Source of the DNA: JAVJUS01 sp040220455
GTDB taxonomy: Bacteria > Pseudomonadota > Alphaproteobacteria > DSM-16000 > Inquilinaceae
DNA length: 25,811 nucleotides
NCBI GenBank assembly: GCA_040220455.1
Contig: JAVJUS010000013.1
Location: 1-25,811, forward strand
Direction of reading: 5' to 3'
In this document: in pieces, positions 6,525 through 13,886 of the stretch
Layout of the letters: each line of letters begins with the position of its first letter
How positions within the stretch are numbered: position 1 is the stretch's first letter
Notes under the pieces: generated by a model
The model's database searches: none
Seen by the model: the letters and a program-made list of their open reading frames with translations, nothing else
Told to the model about the DNA's origin: nothing
Program-made: the position numbers and the translations under genes

Positions 6525-7628
6525 TCACTCGCCGGGCTGGGGATGCGCCCGGCCGGGAGCGGCCGCGCGGGTAGGATCGGCGGTGTCGCCTGTGCCGGGG
6601 GCGATGCCGATCGCCCGCCTCCAGGCCCGATTCGTCGACGCGACCGCCGTGGCCGTGGCGCCGGCCAGGCGTTCCAGCCCGGCGACGAAGGCGCGATCGA
6701 TCCGGTCGAGGCCGAGACGGCGGCGCCGCGCCACGGCGGCCGGTCCCGGCTCCAGCAGCAGCTTGAACAGCGCGATGGTCACCAGCGCGGTGAACAGCAA
6801 GGCGAAGACGCCGTCGCTCGTGAAATGGGCGCCGGCGATGACGCGAAAGGCGCTGATCACCAGGCCGAAGATCATCGCCACGACCAGCCAGGCCTTGCGG
6901 GCCCGGCGGGCGAGCAGGACCAGGGCGATCATGCCGAAGGCGAAGCCCATGTCGCCGCCGACGAAGGAGCAGTTCGACGCGCAGGCGTCGCTGGGCACCA
7001 GCGGCGGCACGAAGGGGTCGGCGCCGCCGAACGGCTCGGTCTGGTGCGGACGGGCGCGGCCCCATTGTTCCTTGAAAATGGCGTTGACCACCAGGCCGTT
7101 GGAGACCAGCAGCGCCAGCAGCACGAAGGCCGTCTCGCGCAGGGCCGTCGTCAGGCGCGCGACCGGCCGGCGGTCGAGGACCAGGCGCCAGGCGATGTAG
7201 GCCACCGGCGGCGCCATCAGGACCCAGTTCCGGATGTCGTCATAGATCGCGCCGGTCGTCGAGGTGCGGAACCAGAACCGCTCCTCGGCGGTGTGGAACA
7301 GGCCCGACAGCCAGAGGTCGATCTCCGGCGCGATCAGGAAGACCGCCGCGCTCGCCACCGTGGCCCAGACCAGCATCCACACGACCCGCATGGGCACCGG
7401 CAAGGGCGGCTGCGGGTCGGCCGATATGGCGCCCGGCACGGGCGATCGAGTGGGGTCGTCCGGCGGCACGGACGTTCGCCCGGCGCTCGGCGTGCCGGCG
7501 TCGCCGCCCCTCGGCGGCGAGCCCGGCGAAGCGCCTCGCGCCCCGGCTCCGGCGACGGCCACCCCGCCGTCGGCCGGCGGCTGCGAGTCGGTGTCCGACC
7601 GGGTCGTGTCCTCGGCGAGATCCCTCAT
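6525..7628 (-). CDS. PAP2-family membrane phosphatase, LpxF/LpxE-like
   Basis: A multi-span inner-membrane phosphatase of the PAP2 superfamily (367 residues from this start). Motif 1 (K-x6-RP) is KEQWGRARP. Motif 3 (R-x5-H-x3-D) is RVIAGAHFTSD, holding the nucleophile histidine. Motif 2, usually PSGH, is NCSFVGGD here; from memory, lipid A 4'-phosphatases of the LpxF type carry a related SFVSGE form. Between lptF and pagL, lipid A or undecaprenyl pyrophosphate are the obvious candidate substrates (inference). Five or six hydrophobic spans are visible, beginning at MRVVWMLVWATVASAAVFLI. The first 79 residues are Pro/Gly/Ala-rich and may not be translated: ATG 7391 would give 288 residues. No convincing ribosome binding site distinguishes the two. 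Confidence 0.78.
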   Translation of the reverse strand: MRDLAEDTTRSDTDSQPPADGGVAVAGAGARGASPGSPPRGGDAGTPSAGRTSVPPDDPTRSPVPGAISADPQPPLPVPMRVVWMLVWATVASAAVFLIAPEIDLWLSGLFHTAEERFWFRTSTTGAIYDDIRNWVLMAPPVAYIAWRLVLDRRPVARLTTALRETAFVLLALLVSNGLVVNAIFKEQWGRARPHQTEPFGGADPFVPPLVPSDACASNCSFVGGDMGFAFGMIALVLLARRARKAWLVVAMIFGLVISAFRVIAGAHFTSDGVFALLFTALVTIALFKLLLEPGPAAVARRRRLGLDRIDRAFVAGLERLAGATATAVASTNRAWRRAIGIAPGTGDTADPTRAAAPGRAHPQPGE

Positions 7629-7711
7629 GACGCCCGTCAGGCTGCTTCGCGGCTGGTGTGGGTTTGAGCGGGAAACGCCGCGCCTGTCAACCGTAGCGGG
7701 CCCGTCGGGGC

Positions 7712-8833
7712 TCAGGCGGGGGCCGGAACCTCCTCGCCGGCGCGCGGCGAGCGACGGGTCCGGGCGGGCAGGATCATGGCGGCGAGCCCGCCGACGATCG
7801 CCAGCCCCGGCGCGGCGTAGAGCCCGGCCGCGGCGACCGAGGCCTCCGCTGCCAGGCTGAAGAACAGGATCATCGCCGCCTGCAGCGTGATCATGCCGCC
7901 CACCGCGACGATCATGCGCCCGGTCTGGCCGCGCCGGTTGGTCTGGCCGAAGAACAGGGCGCCGACGACCAACGAGACGAAGGCGAGCGAGAGCAGCGGC
8001 GTCGACAGGCGCTGGTGGCCCCAGGCCTGGAGATGGCGGATCGCATCGGCGTCCAGCTGGTCGGCGTCGCTGGGCGACAGCAGGTCGCCGATGAAGCGCT
8101 CGTCGGGCTCGCGCCAGGTCCGCAGCGGGTTGCCGCCGAGGTCGAGGGCGAAGGTGTAGCTGTCGTAGTAGAGGATGTCCGGCGTCTCGGCCCCGGTCTC
8201 GCGCGTCTGCAGGCTGCCTTCGGAGAGCAGGATCTCCGGCCCGCCCTCGCCCGAGACCAGCTCGCCCCGCTCGGCCAGGATCGAGACGTCCTGTTCGGGG
8301 TCGCGGGTGTCGTGGACGAGGATCCCGCCCATCGTCCCGTCCTGGCGGCGCTCGCGGACATAGACGGTCAGCCCGTCCTCGATGTCGTTGAACGTGCCCT
8401 CGCGCAGGACGGCAGCGGCGAACTCGGTCTCGATTCGCAGGCGCAGGTCGCGGAATTCCCCGCGCGCCACGGGGATGGCGAGGAGGTTGAGCGCCATGTG
8501 CGCGACGAGCACGACGAGCGCCAGCACGATGGCGGGCCGGGCCAGTGCGAAGGGGCCGCGCCCGGCCGCGCGCATGACCACGATCTCGGCGTTGCCGGCG
8601 AGCAATGCGTAGACGAACAGTGCCGCGCCGCCCACGGCGTAGGGCAGGACGCTGCCGATCAGCTCCGGCATCGCCAGGAAGACGAGCATGAACAGCGCGC
8701 CGGCGCCGGCCTGGCTCTTGGTCAGGACCTCGATGAAGCGCAGCGACTGGGTCAGCCAGATCGCGAAGATCAGGAGCGCCAGCCCGATCGCGGCGGCGAC
8801 GAGGAGCTGGCGCAGGATGTAGCGATCGATCAC
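7712..8833 (-). CDS. lptF: LPS export system permease LptF
   Basis: A 373-residue inner-membrane permease of the LptF/LptG family. These form a heterodimer that, with the LptB ATPase, pulls LPS from the inner membrane and hands it to LptC. The N-terminal signature is plain (MIDRYILRQLLVAAAIGLAL, with RFIEVL soon after), as is MPELIGSVLPYAVGGAALF. A soluble beta-jellyroll region lies between about residues 130 and 255 (TFNDIEDGLTVYV, GSLQTRETG), followed by three C-terminal spans starting after RLSTPLLSLAFV. Translation starts at GTG (8831-8833). LptG normally follows; here a PAP2 phosphatase follows instead, and lptG must be elsewhere. It is the first gene of a minus-strand unit that runs through the phosphatase to pagL. 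Confidence 0.9.
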   Translation of the reverse strand: MIDRYILRQLLVAAAIGLALLIFAIWLTQSLRFIEVLTKSQAGAGALFMLVFLAMPELIGSVLPYAVGGAALFVYALLAGNAEIVVMRAAGRGPFALARPAIVLALVVLVAHMALNLLAIPVARGEFRDLRLRIETEFAAAVLREGTFNDIEDGLTVYVRERRQDGTMGGILVHDTRDPEQDVSILAERGELVSGEGGPEILLSEGSLQTRETGAETPDILYYDSYTFALDLGGNPLRTWREPDERFIGDLLSPSDADQLDADAIRHLQAWGHQRLSTPLLSLAFVSLVVGALFFGQTNRRGQTGRMIVAVGGMITLQAAMILFFSLAAEASVAAAGLYAAPGLAIVGGLAAMILPARTRRSPRAGEEVPAPA

Positions 8834-9075
8834 GAGGCGGCGGCGTTCCCGGAGCAGGCCATGAGATGTCCTACCTAGCGCGGTCGTGGCTCGGATGCAA
8901 AGAGCGGGTCGCGGGCCGTCTCGCGTCGGCCTCGCTCACGTGGTAGGGTCGGCAACCGTGCGGGGAAGCGGCCTGGCGCTTTTCCCGCGCGTCCCGGCAT
9001 CGCCGGGCGCCCGCCGGGCGGCCCGCGATGACCCTTCCCATGGCGAACGGCATTCGAGCGGAAAGGACATCCGCA

Positions 9076-9738
9076 ATGGTTTTGCAGATCGGTGACACGG
9101 CGCCCGATTTCGAGGCGAACACGACGGAAGGCCGCATCCGGTTCCACGACTGGATCGGCGATGGCTGGGCGGTGATCTTCTCCCATCCCAAGGACTTCAC
9201 GCCCGTCTGCACGACCGAGCTGGGCGCGATGGCGCGCCTCAAGCCCGAGTTCGACAAGCGCGGCTGCAAGATCATCGGGCTGAGCATCGACAGCGTCGAC
9301 GACCACGTGGCCTGGTCGAAGGATATCGCGGAGACGCAGGGCACCGCCCCGAACTACCCGATGATCGCCGACGAGGACCTGTCGGTGGCCAAGGCCTTCG
9401 GCATGCTGCCGGCCGACGAGGGCGGCGGCGCGGAAGGGCGGACCGCGGCGAACAACGCGACGGTGCGCACCGTCTTCATCGTCGGGCCGGACAAGAAGAT
9501 CAAGCTGATGATCTCCTACCCGATGAGCACCGGCCGCAACTTCGCGGAGATCCTGCGCGCGCTCGATTCGCTCCAGCTCACCGCCAAGCATCAGGTCGCG
9601 ACGCCGGTCAACTGGCAGCACGGCGACGACGTCATCATCGTGCCCGCCGTCTCCGACGAGCAGGCCAAGGCGAAGTTCCCGGACGGCTGGAAGACGATCA
9701 AGCCGTACATGCGCGTCGTGCCGCAGCCCAAGGGCTGA
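9076..9738 (+). CDS. 1-Cys peroxiredoxin (Prx6 type)
   Basis: A 220-residue cytoplasmic thiol peroxidase that reduces hydrogen peroxide and alkyl or lipid hydroperoxides. The peroxidatic cysteine is Cys45 in the canonical PKDFTPVCTTELG. The Prx6 subgroup is shown by the length, by the long C-terminal dimerisation part (PVNWQHGDDVIIVPAVSDEQ and FPDGWKTIKPYMR), and by the lack of a C-terminal resolving cysteine; the only other cysteine is in KRGCKIIGLS. I chose ATG 9076, preceded at 8 bases by GAAAGGA, over an upstream ATG at 9028 that would add 16 unrelated residues. It stands alone on the plus strand, with lptF diverging 242 bases away. Confidence 0.95.
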   Translation: MVLQIGDTAPDFEANTTEGRIRFHDWIGDGWAVIFSHPKDFTPVCTTELGAMARLKPEFDKRGCKIIGLSIDSVDDHVAWSKDIAETQGTAPNYPMIADEDLSVAKAFGMLPADEGGGAEGRTAANNATVRTVFIVGPDKKIKLMISYPMSTGRNFAEILRALDSLQLTAKHQVATPVNWQHGDDVIIVPAVSDEQAKAKFPDGWKTIKPYMRVVPQPKG

Positions 9739-9786
9739 GGCGCCGGGGGGGGGCGCCGGCCGGTTCACGCGCCCGCCGGCGGGCGC
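9739..9786 (+). terminator. Stem-loops after the peroxiredoxin gene
   Basis: Straight after the stop codon GGCGCC (9739-9744) can pair with GGCGCC (9752-9757) around a run of G. Twelve bases on, a perfect 18-base palindrome (GCGCCCGCC/GGCGGGCGC, 9769-9786) follows. Such GC-only hairpins without a T run are common gene ends in GC-rich bacteria; termination efficiency cannot be judged. The nine-G run at 9745-9753 is also a place where sequencing length errors can occur. Confidence 0.5.
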
Positions 9787-9869
9787 CTCTGCATGCGTTG
9801 CTTCAGGCGCGACCGTCCGAGCCGCCGACCCGTCCGGCCGCCCTGTCGGGGCGGGCCGGGTCCGCTCGT

Positions 9870-9954
9870 CACGGCTGCCCCGAAAACACGGCTGCCCCGA
9901 AATCGTCACGCCGGGGCGTGACGGTGCGGATTCCGACGGGTGCGCCGGCGTGAC
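9870..9954. repeat. Tandem 17-bp repeat plus palindrome upstream of the DUF4168 gene
   Basis: The unit CACGGCTGCCCCGAAAA occurs at 9870-9886 and again, with only the last base changed, at 9887-9903. It is followed directly by the inverted repeat CGTCACGCC-GG-GGCGTGACG (9904-9923), and GGCGTGACG recurs once more at 9946-9954. The cluster lies 60-150 bases before the DUF4168 start, where an operator would be expected. It could equally be a small slippage duplication. Confidence 0.5.
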
Positions 9955-10016
9955 GACCGGTGTCGCCGCGCGCCCGACCGAAGTCCCGAACGGCCGCCAG
10001 GCCGCAAGGAGTTCTT

Positions 10017-10445
10017 ATGCTCGAAACGTTTCTCCGCCGCCTCGCGCGGCCGCTCGCCGCTGTCGCGCTGATCGCCGGCGGCGCCGGCATGGCCGTGCCC
10101 GCCCCCGCGGGAGCCCAGGATGCCGAGGGCCAGGGCGGCCAGGCGATCGAGGTGCCCGAGCTGAGCGACGCCAAGCTCGAATCCTACGTGGTCGCGGCGA
10201 TCGACGTGACCCGGCTGATCGAGCAGTGGCAGCCGCGGCTGCAGTCCGCGCGCGAGGCCGGCGACACCGAGGCGTTCACCAGCCTGCGCGACCAGGCCAA
10301 TGATCAGCTGACGACGGCCGTCGAGGATGCCGAGGGCATCTCGATCGAGGAGTACCAGGCGATCACCGCGGCCGCCCGACAGGATCGCGAGCTGCTCGAC
10401 CGCATCCGCTCGATGATGGCCGAGGTCGCGCCGCAGGAGGGCTGA
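10017..10445 (+). CDS. Secreted DUF4168 domain protein
   Basis: A 142-residue exported protein. Residues 1 to about 36 form a signal peptide (MLETFLRRLARPLAAVALIA, cut near APAGAQD). The mature part is a small, acidic, helical domain matching the DUF4168 pattern: LSDAKLESYVVAAIDVTRLI, a QP within QWQPRLQSA, and AVEDAEGISIEEYQAITAAA ending in RDRI-like RELLDRIRSMM. Function is unknown; family members are small envelope proteins. ATG 10017 has AAGGA 6 bases upstream; a longer frame from 9960 has no such site and spoils the signal peptide. It follows the repeat and palindrome cluster and seems to be a single-gene unit. Confidence 0.82.
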   Translation: MLETFLRRLARPLAAVALIAGGAGMAVPAPAGAQDAEGQGGQAIEVPELSDAKLESYVVAAIDVTRLIEQWQPRLQSAREAGDTEAFTSLRDQANDQLTTAVEDAEGISIEEYQAITAAARQDRELLDRIRSMMAEVAPQEG

Positions 10446-10710
10446 GCGCCCCGTCCTCCGGCCGACCCCGCTGCGGGTCGCGTGGCCGGCCGGGCCCGGC
10501 GCTGTCCGGGCCCGGCGCCGCCGGCCCGTCCCCACCGGCCCGCCCCCGCCGGCCCGTCCCCTTCCTCGCTCCGGGCGCGCGCGGACCGCGGCTTTCTTCG
10601 CGCGACCGATCGTCGTAGAACCGGGGGCCGGTGTCGGCCCGTTCCCGGGCCGAGGCCGCGAGACGGGGGGAGGCGCCGCGCGCGGCGCCGCATCGCGGGG
10701 ATAGCTGTTC

Positions 10711-12258
10711 ATGAGCGAGACGGTTCCAGACCTGGTCCGGCCGCATCCGGATGCCGCGCCGGCGATCGGCGCGCCCGGCCGGCCCTGGCTCGACTATGCG
10801 GGCCTGCGCCGACTGACGGCGGAGATCGGGGAGACGCTGGCCGCGGCCGGCATCGGCCCGGGCGATCGGGTGGCGATCGTCCTGCCCAACGGGCCGGAGA
10901 TGGCGGCCGCCTTCGTCGCGATCGCGGCCCGCGCGGTCACGGCGCCGCTCAACCCCGCGTATCGGGAAGACGAGTACGACTTCTATCTCTCCGACCTGGG
11001 TGCCCGGGCGCTGGTGGTCGGCGACGGAGACGACGGCCCGGCGGTCGCCGTCGCGCGCCGCCACGGCATTCCCATCCTGCGCCTGGCGGTCGCCGAAGGC
11101 GCGCCCGCCGGCGCCTTCTCCCTGACGGGCGAGAACGGCGCGGCCGCCGGCCCGGCTTCGACCGCCGGTCCGGCCGGGCCCGATGACGGCGCCCTGGTGC
11201 TCCATACCTCGGGCACGACGTCGCGGCCCAAGATCGTGCCGCTGACCCAGCGCAACCTCGCCGCCTCGGCCCGCCACATCGGCACGACGCTGGCGCTGGG
11301 GCCGGCGGATCGATGCCTCAACGTCATGCCGCTGTTCCATATCCACGGGCTGATCGCGGCGGTGACGTCGTCGCTCGCCGCCGGCGGGTCGATCTGGTGC
11401 TCGCCCGGCTTCAACGCCCTGTCGTTCTTCGGCTGGCTCGGCGAGGCGAAGCCGACCTGGTACACCGCCGTGCCGACCATGCACCAGGCGATCCTGGCCC
11501 GTGCCGCGCGCAACGCGGAGGCCGGCGCCGCCTCCGGCCTGCGCTTCATCCGCTCCTCCTCCGCCTCCCTGCCGCCCCAGGTCATGGCGGCGCTGGAGGA
11601 GACGTTCGGCGCGCCGGTGATCGAGAGCTACGGCATGACCGAGGCGACCCACCAGATGACCTCCAACCCGCTGCCGCCGGCGCCGCGCAAGCCGGGCTCG
11701 GTCGGCGTCGCGGCGGGACCGGCGGTGCGCCTGGCCGACGAGGCCGAGCCCGCGCTGTTGCCGGCCGGCGATCCGGCGGCGATCGGCGAGGTCGTGATCT
11801 CCGGCCCGAACGTCACGCCGGGCTACGACGCCAATCCGGAGGCCAACGCCAAGTCCTTCTTCGAGGCCGAGGGCAAGCGCTGGTTCCGCACCGGCGACCA
11901 GGGCGTCCTCGACGCCGAGGGCTATCTGCGCATCACCGGCCGTCTGAAGGAGATCATCAACCGTGGTGGGGAGAAGGTCAGCCCGCTCGAGGTCGACGAG
12001 GTGCTGATGGACCACCCGGCCGTCCAGCAGGTCGTCACCTTCGCCGTGCCTCACCCGAAGCTGGGCGAGGAGGTCGCCGCCGCCGTCGTCCTGCGCGAGG
12101 GCGAGAGCGTCACCGAGCACGCGCTGCGCGACTTCGCCGCCGAACGGCTCGCCGACTTCAAGGTGCCGCGCAAGGTCGTCGTGCTCGACGAGATCCCCAA
12201 GGGCGCCACCGGCAAGATGCAGCGCATCGGGCTGGCCGAGAAGCTGGGGCTCGTCTGA
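10711..12258 (+). CDS. AMP-dependent acyl-CoA synthetase, oxalyl-CoA synthetase (AAE3/Pcs60)-like
   Basis: A 515-residue adenylate-forming ligase that would activate a carboxylic acid to its CoA thioester through an acyl-AMP. Several phrases are typical of the oxalate-CoA ligase group (plant AAE3, yeast Pcs60, bacterial relatives): LHTSGTTSRPK (residues 164-174), VMPLFHIHGL, PTWYTAVPTMHQAIL, RFIRSSSASLPP, ESYGMTEATHQMTSNPLPP, and the C-terminal RLKEIINRGGEKVSP with the catalytic lysine in PKGATGKMQR. The length agrees with AAE3 (514). The P-loop glycine that normally follows PK is Ile175 here. GGGG lies 10 bases before the ATG. The stop overlaps the next start (TGATG), so an oxidoreductase is co-translated. 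Oxalyl-CoA decarboxylase and formyl-CoA transferase are not in the window, so the substrate is inferred. Confidence 0.85.
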   Translation: MSETVPDLVRPHPDAAPAIGAPGRPWLDYAGLRRLTAEIGETLAAAGIGPGDRVAIVLPNGPEMAAAFVAIAARAVTAPLNPAYREDEYDFYLSDLGARALVVGDGDDGPAVAVARRHGIPILRLAVAEGAPAGAFSLTGENGAAAGPASTAGPAGPDDGALVLHTSGTTSRPKIVPLTQRNLAASARHIGTTLALGPADRCLNVMPLFHIHGLIAAVTSSLAAGGSIWCSPGFNALSFFGWLGEAKPTWYTAVPTMHQAILARAARNAEAGAASGLRFIRSSSASLPPQVMAALEETFGAPVIESYGMTEATHQMTSNPLPPAPRKPGSVGVAAGPAVRLADEAEPALLPAGDPAAIGEVVISGPNVTPGYDANPEANAKSFFEAEGKRWFRTGDQGVLDAEGYLRITGRLKEIINRGGEKVSPLEVDEVLMDHPAVQQVVTFAVPHPKLGEEVAAAVVLREGESVTEHALRDFAAERLADFKVPRKVVVLDEIPKGATGKMQRIGLAEKLGLV

Positions 12259-13241
12259 TGCGCATCTGTGTCTTCGGCGCCGGGGCGATCGGCGGCTACA
12301 TGGGGGCCAAGCTGGCCGCGGCCGGCACGGCGGAGGTCTCGCTCGTCGCGCGCGGACCGCATCTGGCCGCGATGCGGGAGAAGGGCCTGACCCTGATCGA
12401 GGGCGGCGAGGAGACCACGGTTGCCGTCAACGCCGCCCAGGATCCGGCCGAACTGGGCGTCCAGGACTACGTGATCATCACGCTGAAGGCCCATTCCGTT
12501 CCGGGCGTGGTCGACACGATGCAGCCGCTGCTGGGTCCGGAGACGACGGTCGTCATGGGCGTCAACGGCGTGCCCTGGTGGTACTTCCACGGCCTGGGCG
12601 GCCCGAACGAGGGCCGGCGGATGGAGGCGGTCGATCCCGGCGGGCGCATCTGGGACGGCATCGGGCCGGAGCGGGTGCTGGGCTGTGTCGTCTACCCGGC
12701 CGCCGAGGTGCCGGAACCGGGGGTGATCCGTCACCTTGAGGGCAACCGCTTCACCCTGGGCGAGCCCTCGGGCGAGAAGACCGAGCGCGCCGAGGCCCTG
12801 TCCAAGGCGCTGGGCGCGGCGGGGCTGAAAGCGCCGGTGCGCCCGAAGATCCGCGACGAAATCTGGGTCAAGCTCTGGGGAAACCTCTCCTTCAACCCGA
12901 TCAGCGCGCTGACCGGCGCCACCCTCGATGTGCTGTGCACCGAGCCGGGGACCCGCGCCGTCGCCCGCGCGATGATGGTCGAGGCCCAGGCGATCGCCGA
13001 GGATCTTGGGGTCAAGTTCCCGATCGACGTGGACCGCCGGATCGACGGCGGCGCGGCGGTCGGCGCGCACAAGACCTCCATGCTCCAGGACCTGGAGCGC
13101 GGCCGGCCGATGGAGATCGACGCCCTGGTCACCGCCGTGCAGGAACTCGGCCGCGCCACCGGCCATCCGACGCCGACCATCGACACCGTGCTGGCGCTGG
13201 TCCAGCAGCGCGCCCGCCTGGCCGGCTGCTACGGCGGGTGA
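12258..13241 (+). CDS. Ketopantoate reductase-family (PanE/ApbA) oxidoreductase
   Basis: A 327-residue NAD(P)H-dependent 2-ketoacid reductase of the PanE/ApbA family. The Rossmann nucleotide site is MRICVFGAGAIGGYMGAKLA at the very N-terminus. The catalytic lysine and the substrate asparagine are in RDEIWVKLWGNLSFNP (Lys205, Asn209), and the C-terminal helical domain contains HKTSMLQDLERGRPMEID, the usual family ending. E. coli PanE has 303 residues; the extra length is mainly an insertion around residues 104-135 (VPWWYFHGLGG). This group includes paralogues that act on other 2-oxo acids, and pairing with an acyl-CoA ligase rather than pan genes makes true PanE activity uncertain. The ATG overlaps the ligase stop by one base. 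A hairpin follows the gene. Confidence 0.88.
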   Translation: MRICVFGAGAIGGYMGAKLAAAGTAEVSLVARGPHLAAMREKGLTLIEGGEETTVAVNAAQDPAELGVQDYVIITLKAHSVPGVVDTMQPLLGPETTVVMGVNGVPWWYFHGLGGPNEGRRMEAVDPGGRIWDGIGPERVLGCVVYPAAEVPEPGVIRHLEGNRFTLGEPSGEKTERAEALSKALGAAGLKAPVRPKIRDEIWVKLWGNLSFNPISALTGATLDVLCTEPGTRAVARAMMVEAQAIAEDLGVKFPIDVDRRIDGGAAVGAHKTSMLQDLERGRPMEIDALVTAVQELGRATGHPTPTIDTVLALVQQRARLAGCYGG

Positions 13242-13256
13242 GGGCGGACCAGGCCA

Positions 13257-13279
13257 GGGCCGGACTCACGGTCCGGCCC
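13257..13279. terminator. Bidirectional hairpin between convergent genes
   Basis: GGGCCGGAC (13257-13265) pairs perfectly with GTCCGGCCC (13271-13279) over the 5-base loop TCACG. It sits in the 52-base gap between two convergent genes, 16 bases past one stop and 15 before the other, so it can serve both strands. No strong T tract follows on either side. Confidence 0.6.
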
Positions 13280-13293
13280 CACCCTTGTACCCC

Positions 13294-13689
13294 CTACTCG
13301 ACAAGAGCGATGTAGGGCGCGCCCTCCGGCCCCACCTGGAAGACCACGAATTCCAGCCGCTCGTCGTCGCTGGGATTCTGCATGACCATGGCCTCGCCGG
13401 CGTCCGCCTCGAGCAGCGAGCCGGCGGTTGCCGTGACGGTTTCGCCGTCGAGCGCGAGTTCGGCGGTGCCGCGGACCACGTAGAGCATGACATGGCCGGA
13501 ATGGGCATGGGCCGGCGTGGTCCATCCCGGGGGAACGTCGTAGTGCTTGGCCAGCGCCTCGCCGCCGGGCGCGTCGGGTAGAGCCGACTTCGCCAGATCG
13601 CTGACGACCGCGTCCTGAGCGGCGACCGGCGCCGCGACGAGCAGGGCGGCGACCACGCCGGCTCCCAGGGCTGTTCGGCGATGTGTCAT
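13294..13689 (-). CDS. Secreted small cupin-domain protein
   Basis: A 131-residue exported single-domain cupin. A signal peptide is plain (MTHRRTALGAGVVAALLVAA, cut after PVAAQ). The beta-barrel core begins at about residue 50, with the first cupin motif at HAHSGHVMLYVVRG (His61, His63, His66). The usual glutamate of that motif is not in its normal place, and the second-motif histidine appears to be replaced by methionine (GEAMVMQNPSD), so metal binding may be altered or lost. ATG 13689 has GGGAG about 10 bases before it; the frame is open further upstream but that part looks like noise. It lies downstream of the TRAP transporter, with about 200 bases between, and may be a separate unit. No specific function can be assigned. 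Confidence 0.8.
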   Translation of the reverse strand: MTHRRTALGAGVVAALLVAAPVAAQDAVVSDLAKSALPDAPGGEALAKHYDVPPGWTTPAHAHSGHVMLYVVRGTAELALDGETVTATAGSLLEADAGEAMVMQNPSDDERLEFVVFQVGPEGAPYIALVE

Positions 13690-13886
13690 GGGGCAGTTTC
13701 TCCCGTTGTTCTGTTGTTCGCGCTCTTGGAGCCTCCCCGTCGGTCGCGGCGGCTTCCGTGTCCGCGACCGGGACGCGGGCCATGGGCCCGGACCCCACGC
13801 GATGATAGGCATGGCCGCGACACCGAAGCGAGCGATCGGCAATCACGCCTTCGCGAGGGCCCGAGGGGGGCATGACCCGGCCGTAT

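Noticed and set aside
10446..10710. Repeated GGCCCG/CCGGCCCGTCCCC words between the DUF4168 and ligase genes
   Set aside because: Low-complexity GC-rich spacer; imperfect repeats with no array structure.
10363..12120. 585-residue open frame opposite the acyl-CoA ligase
   Set aside because: Typical antisense open frame of a GC-rich gene; no domain is visible.
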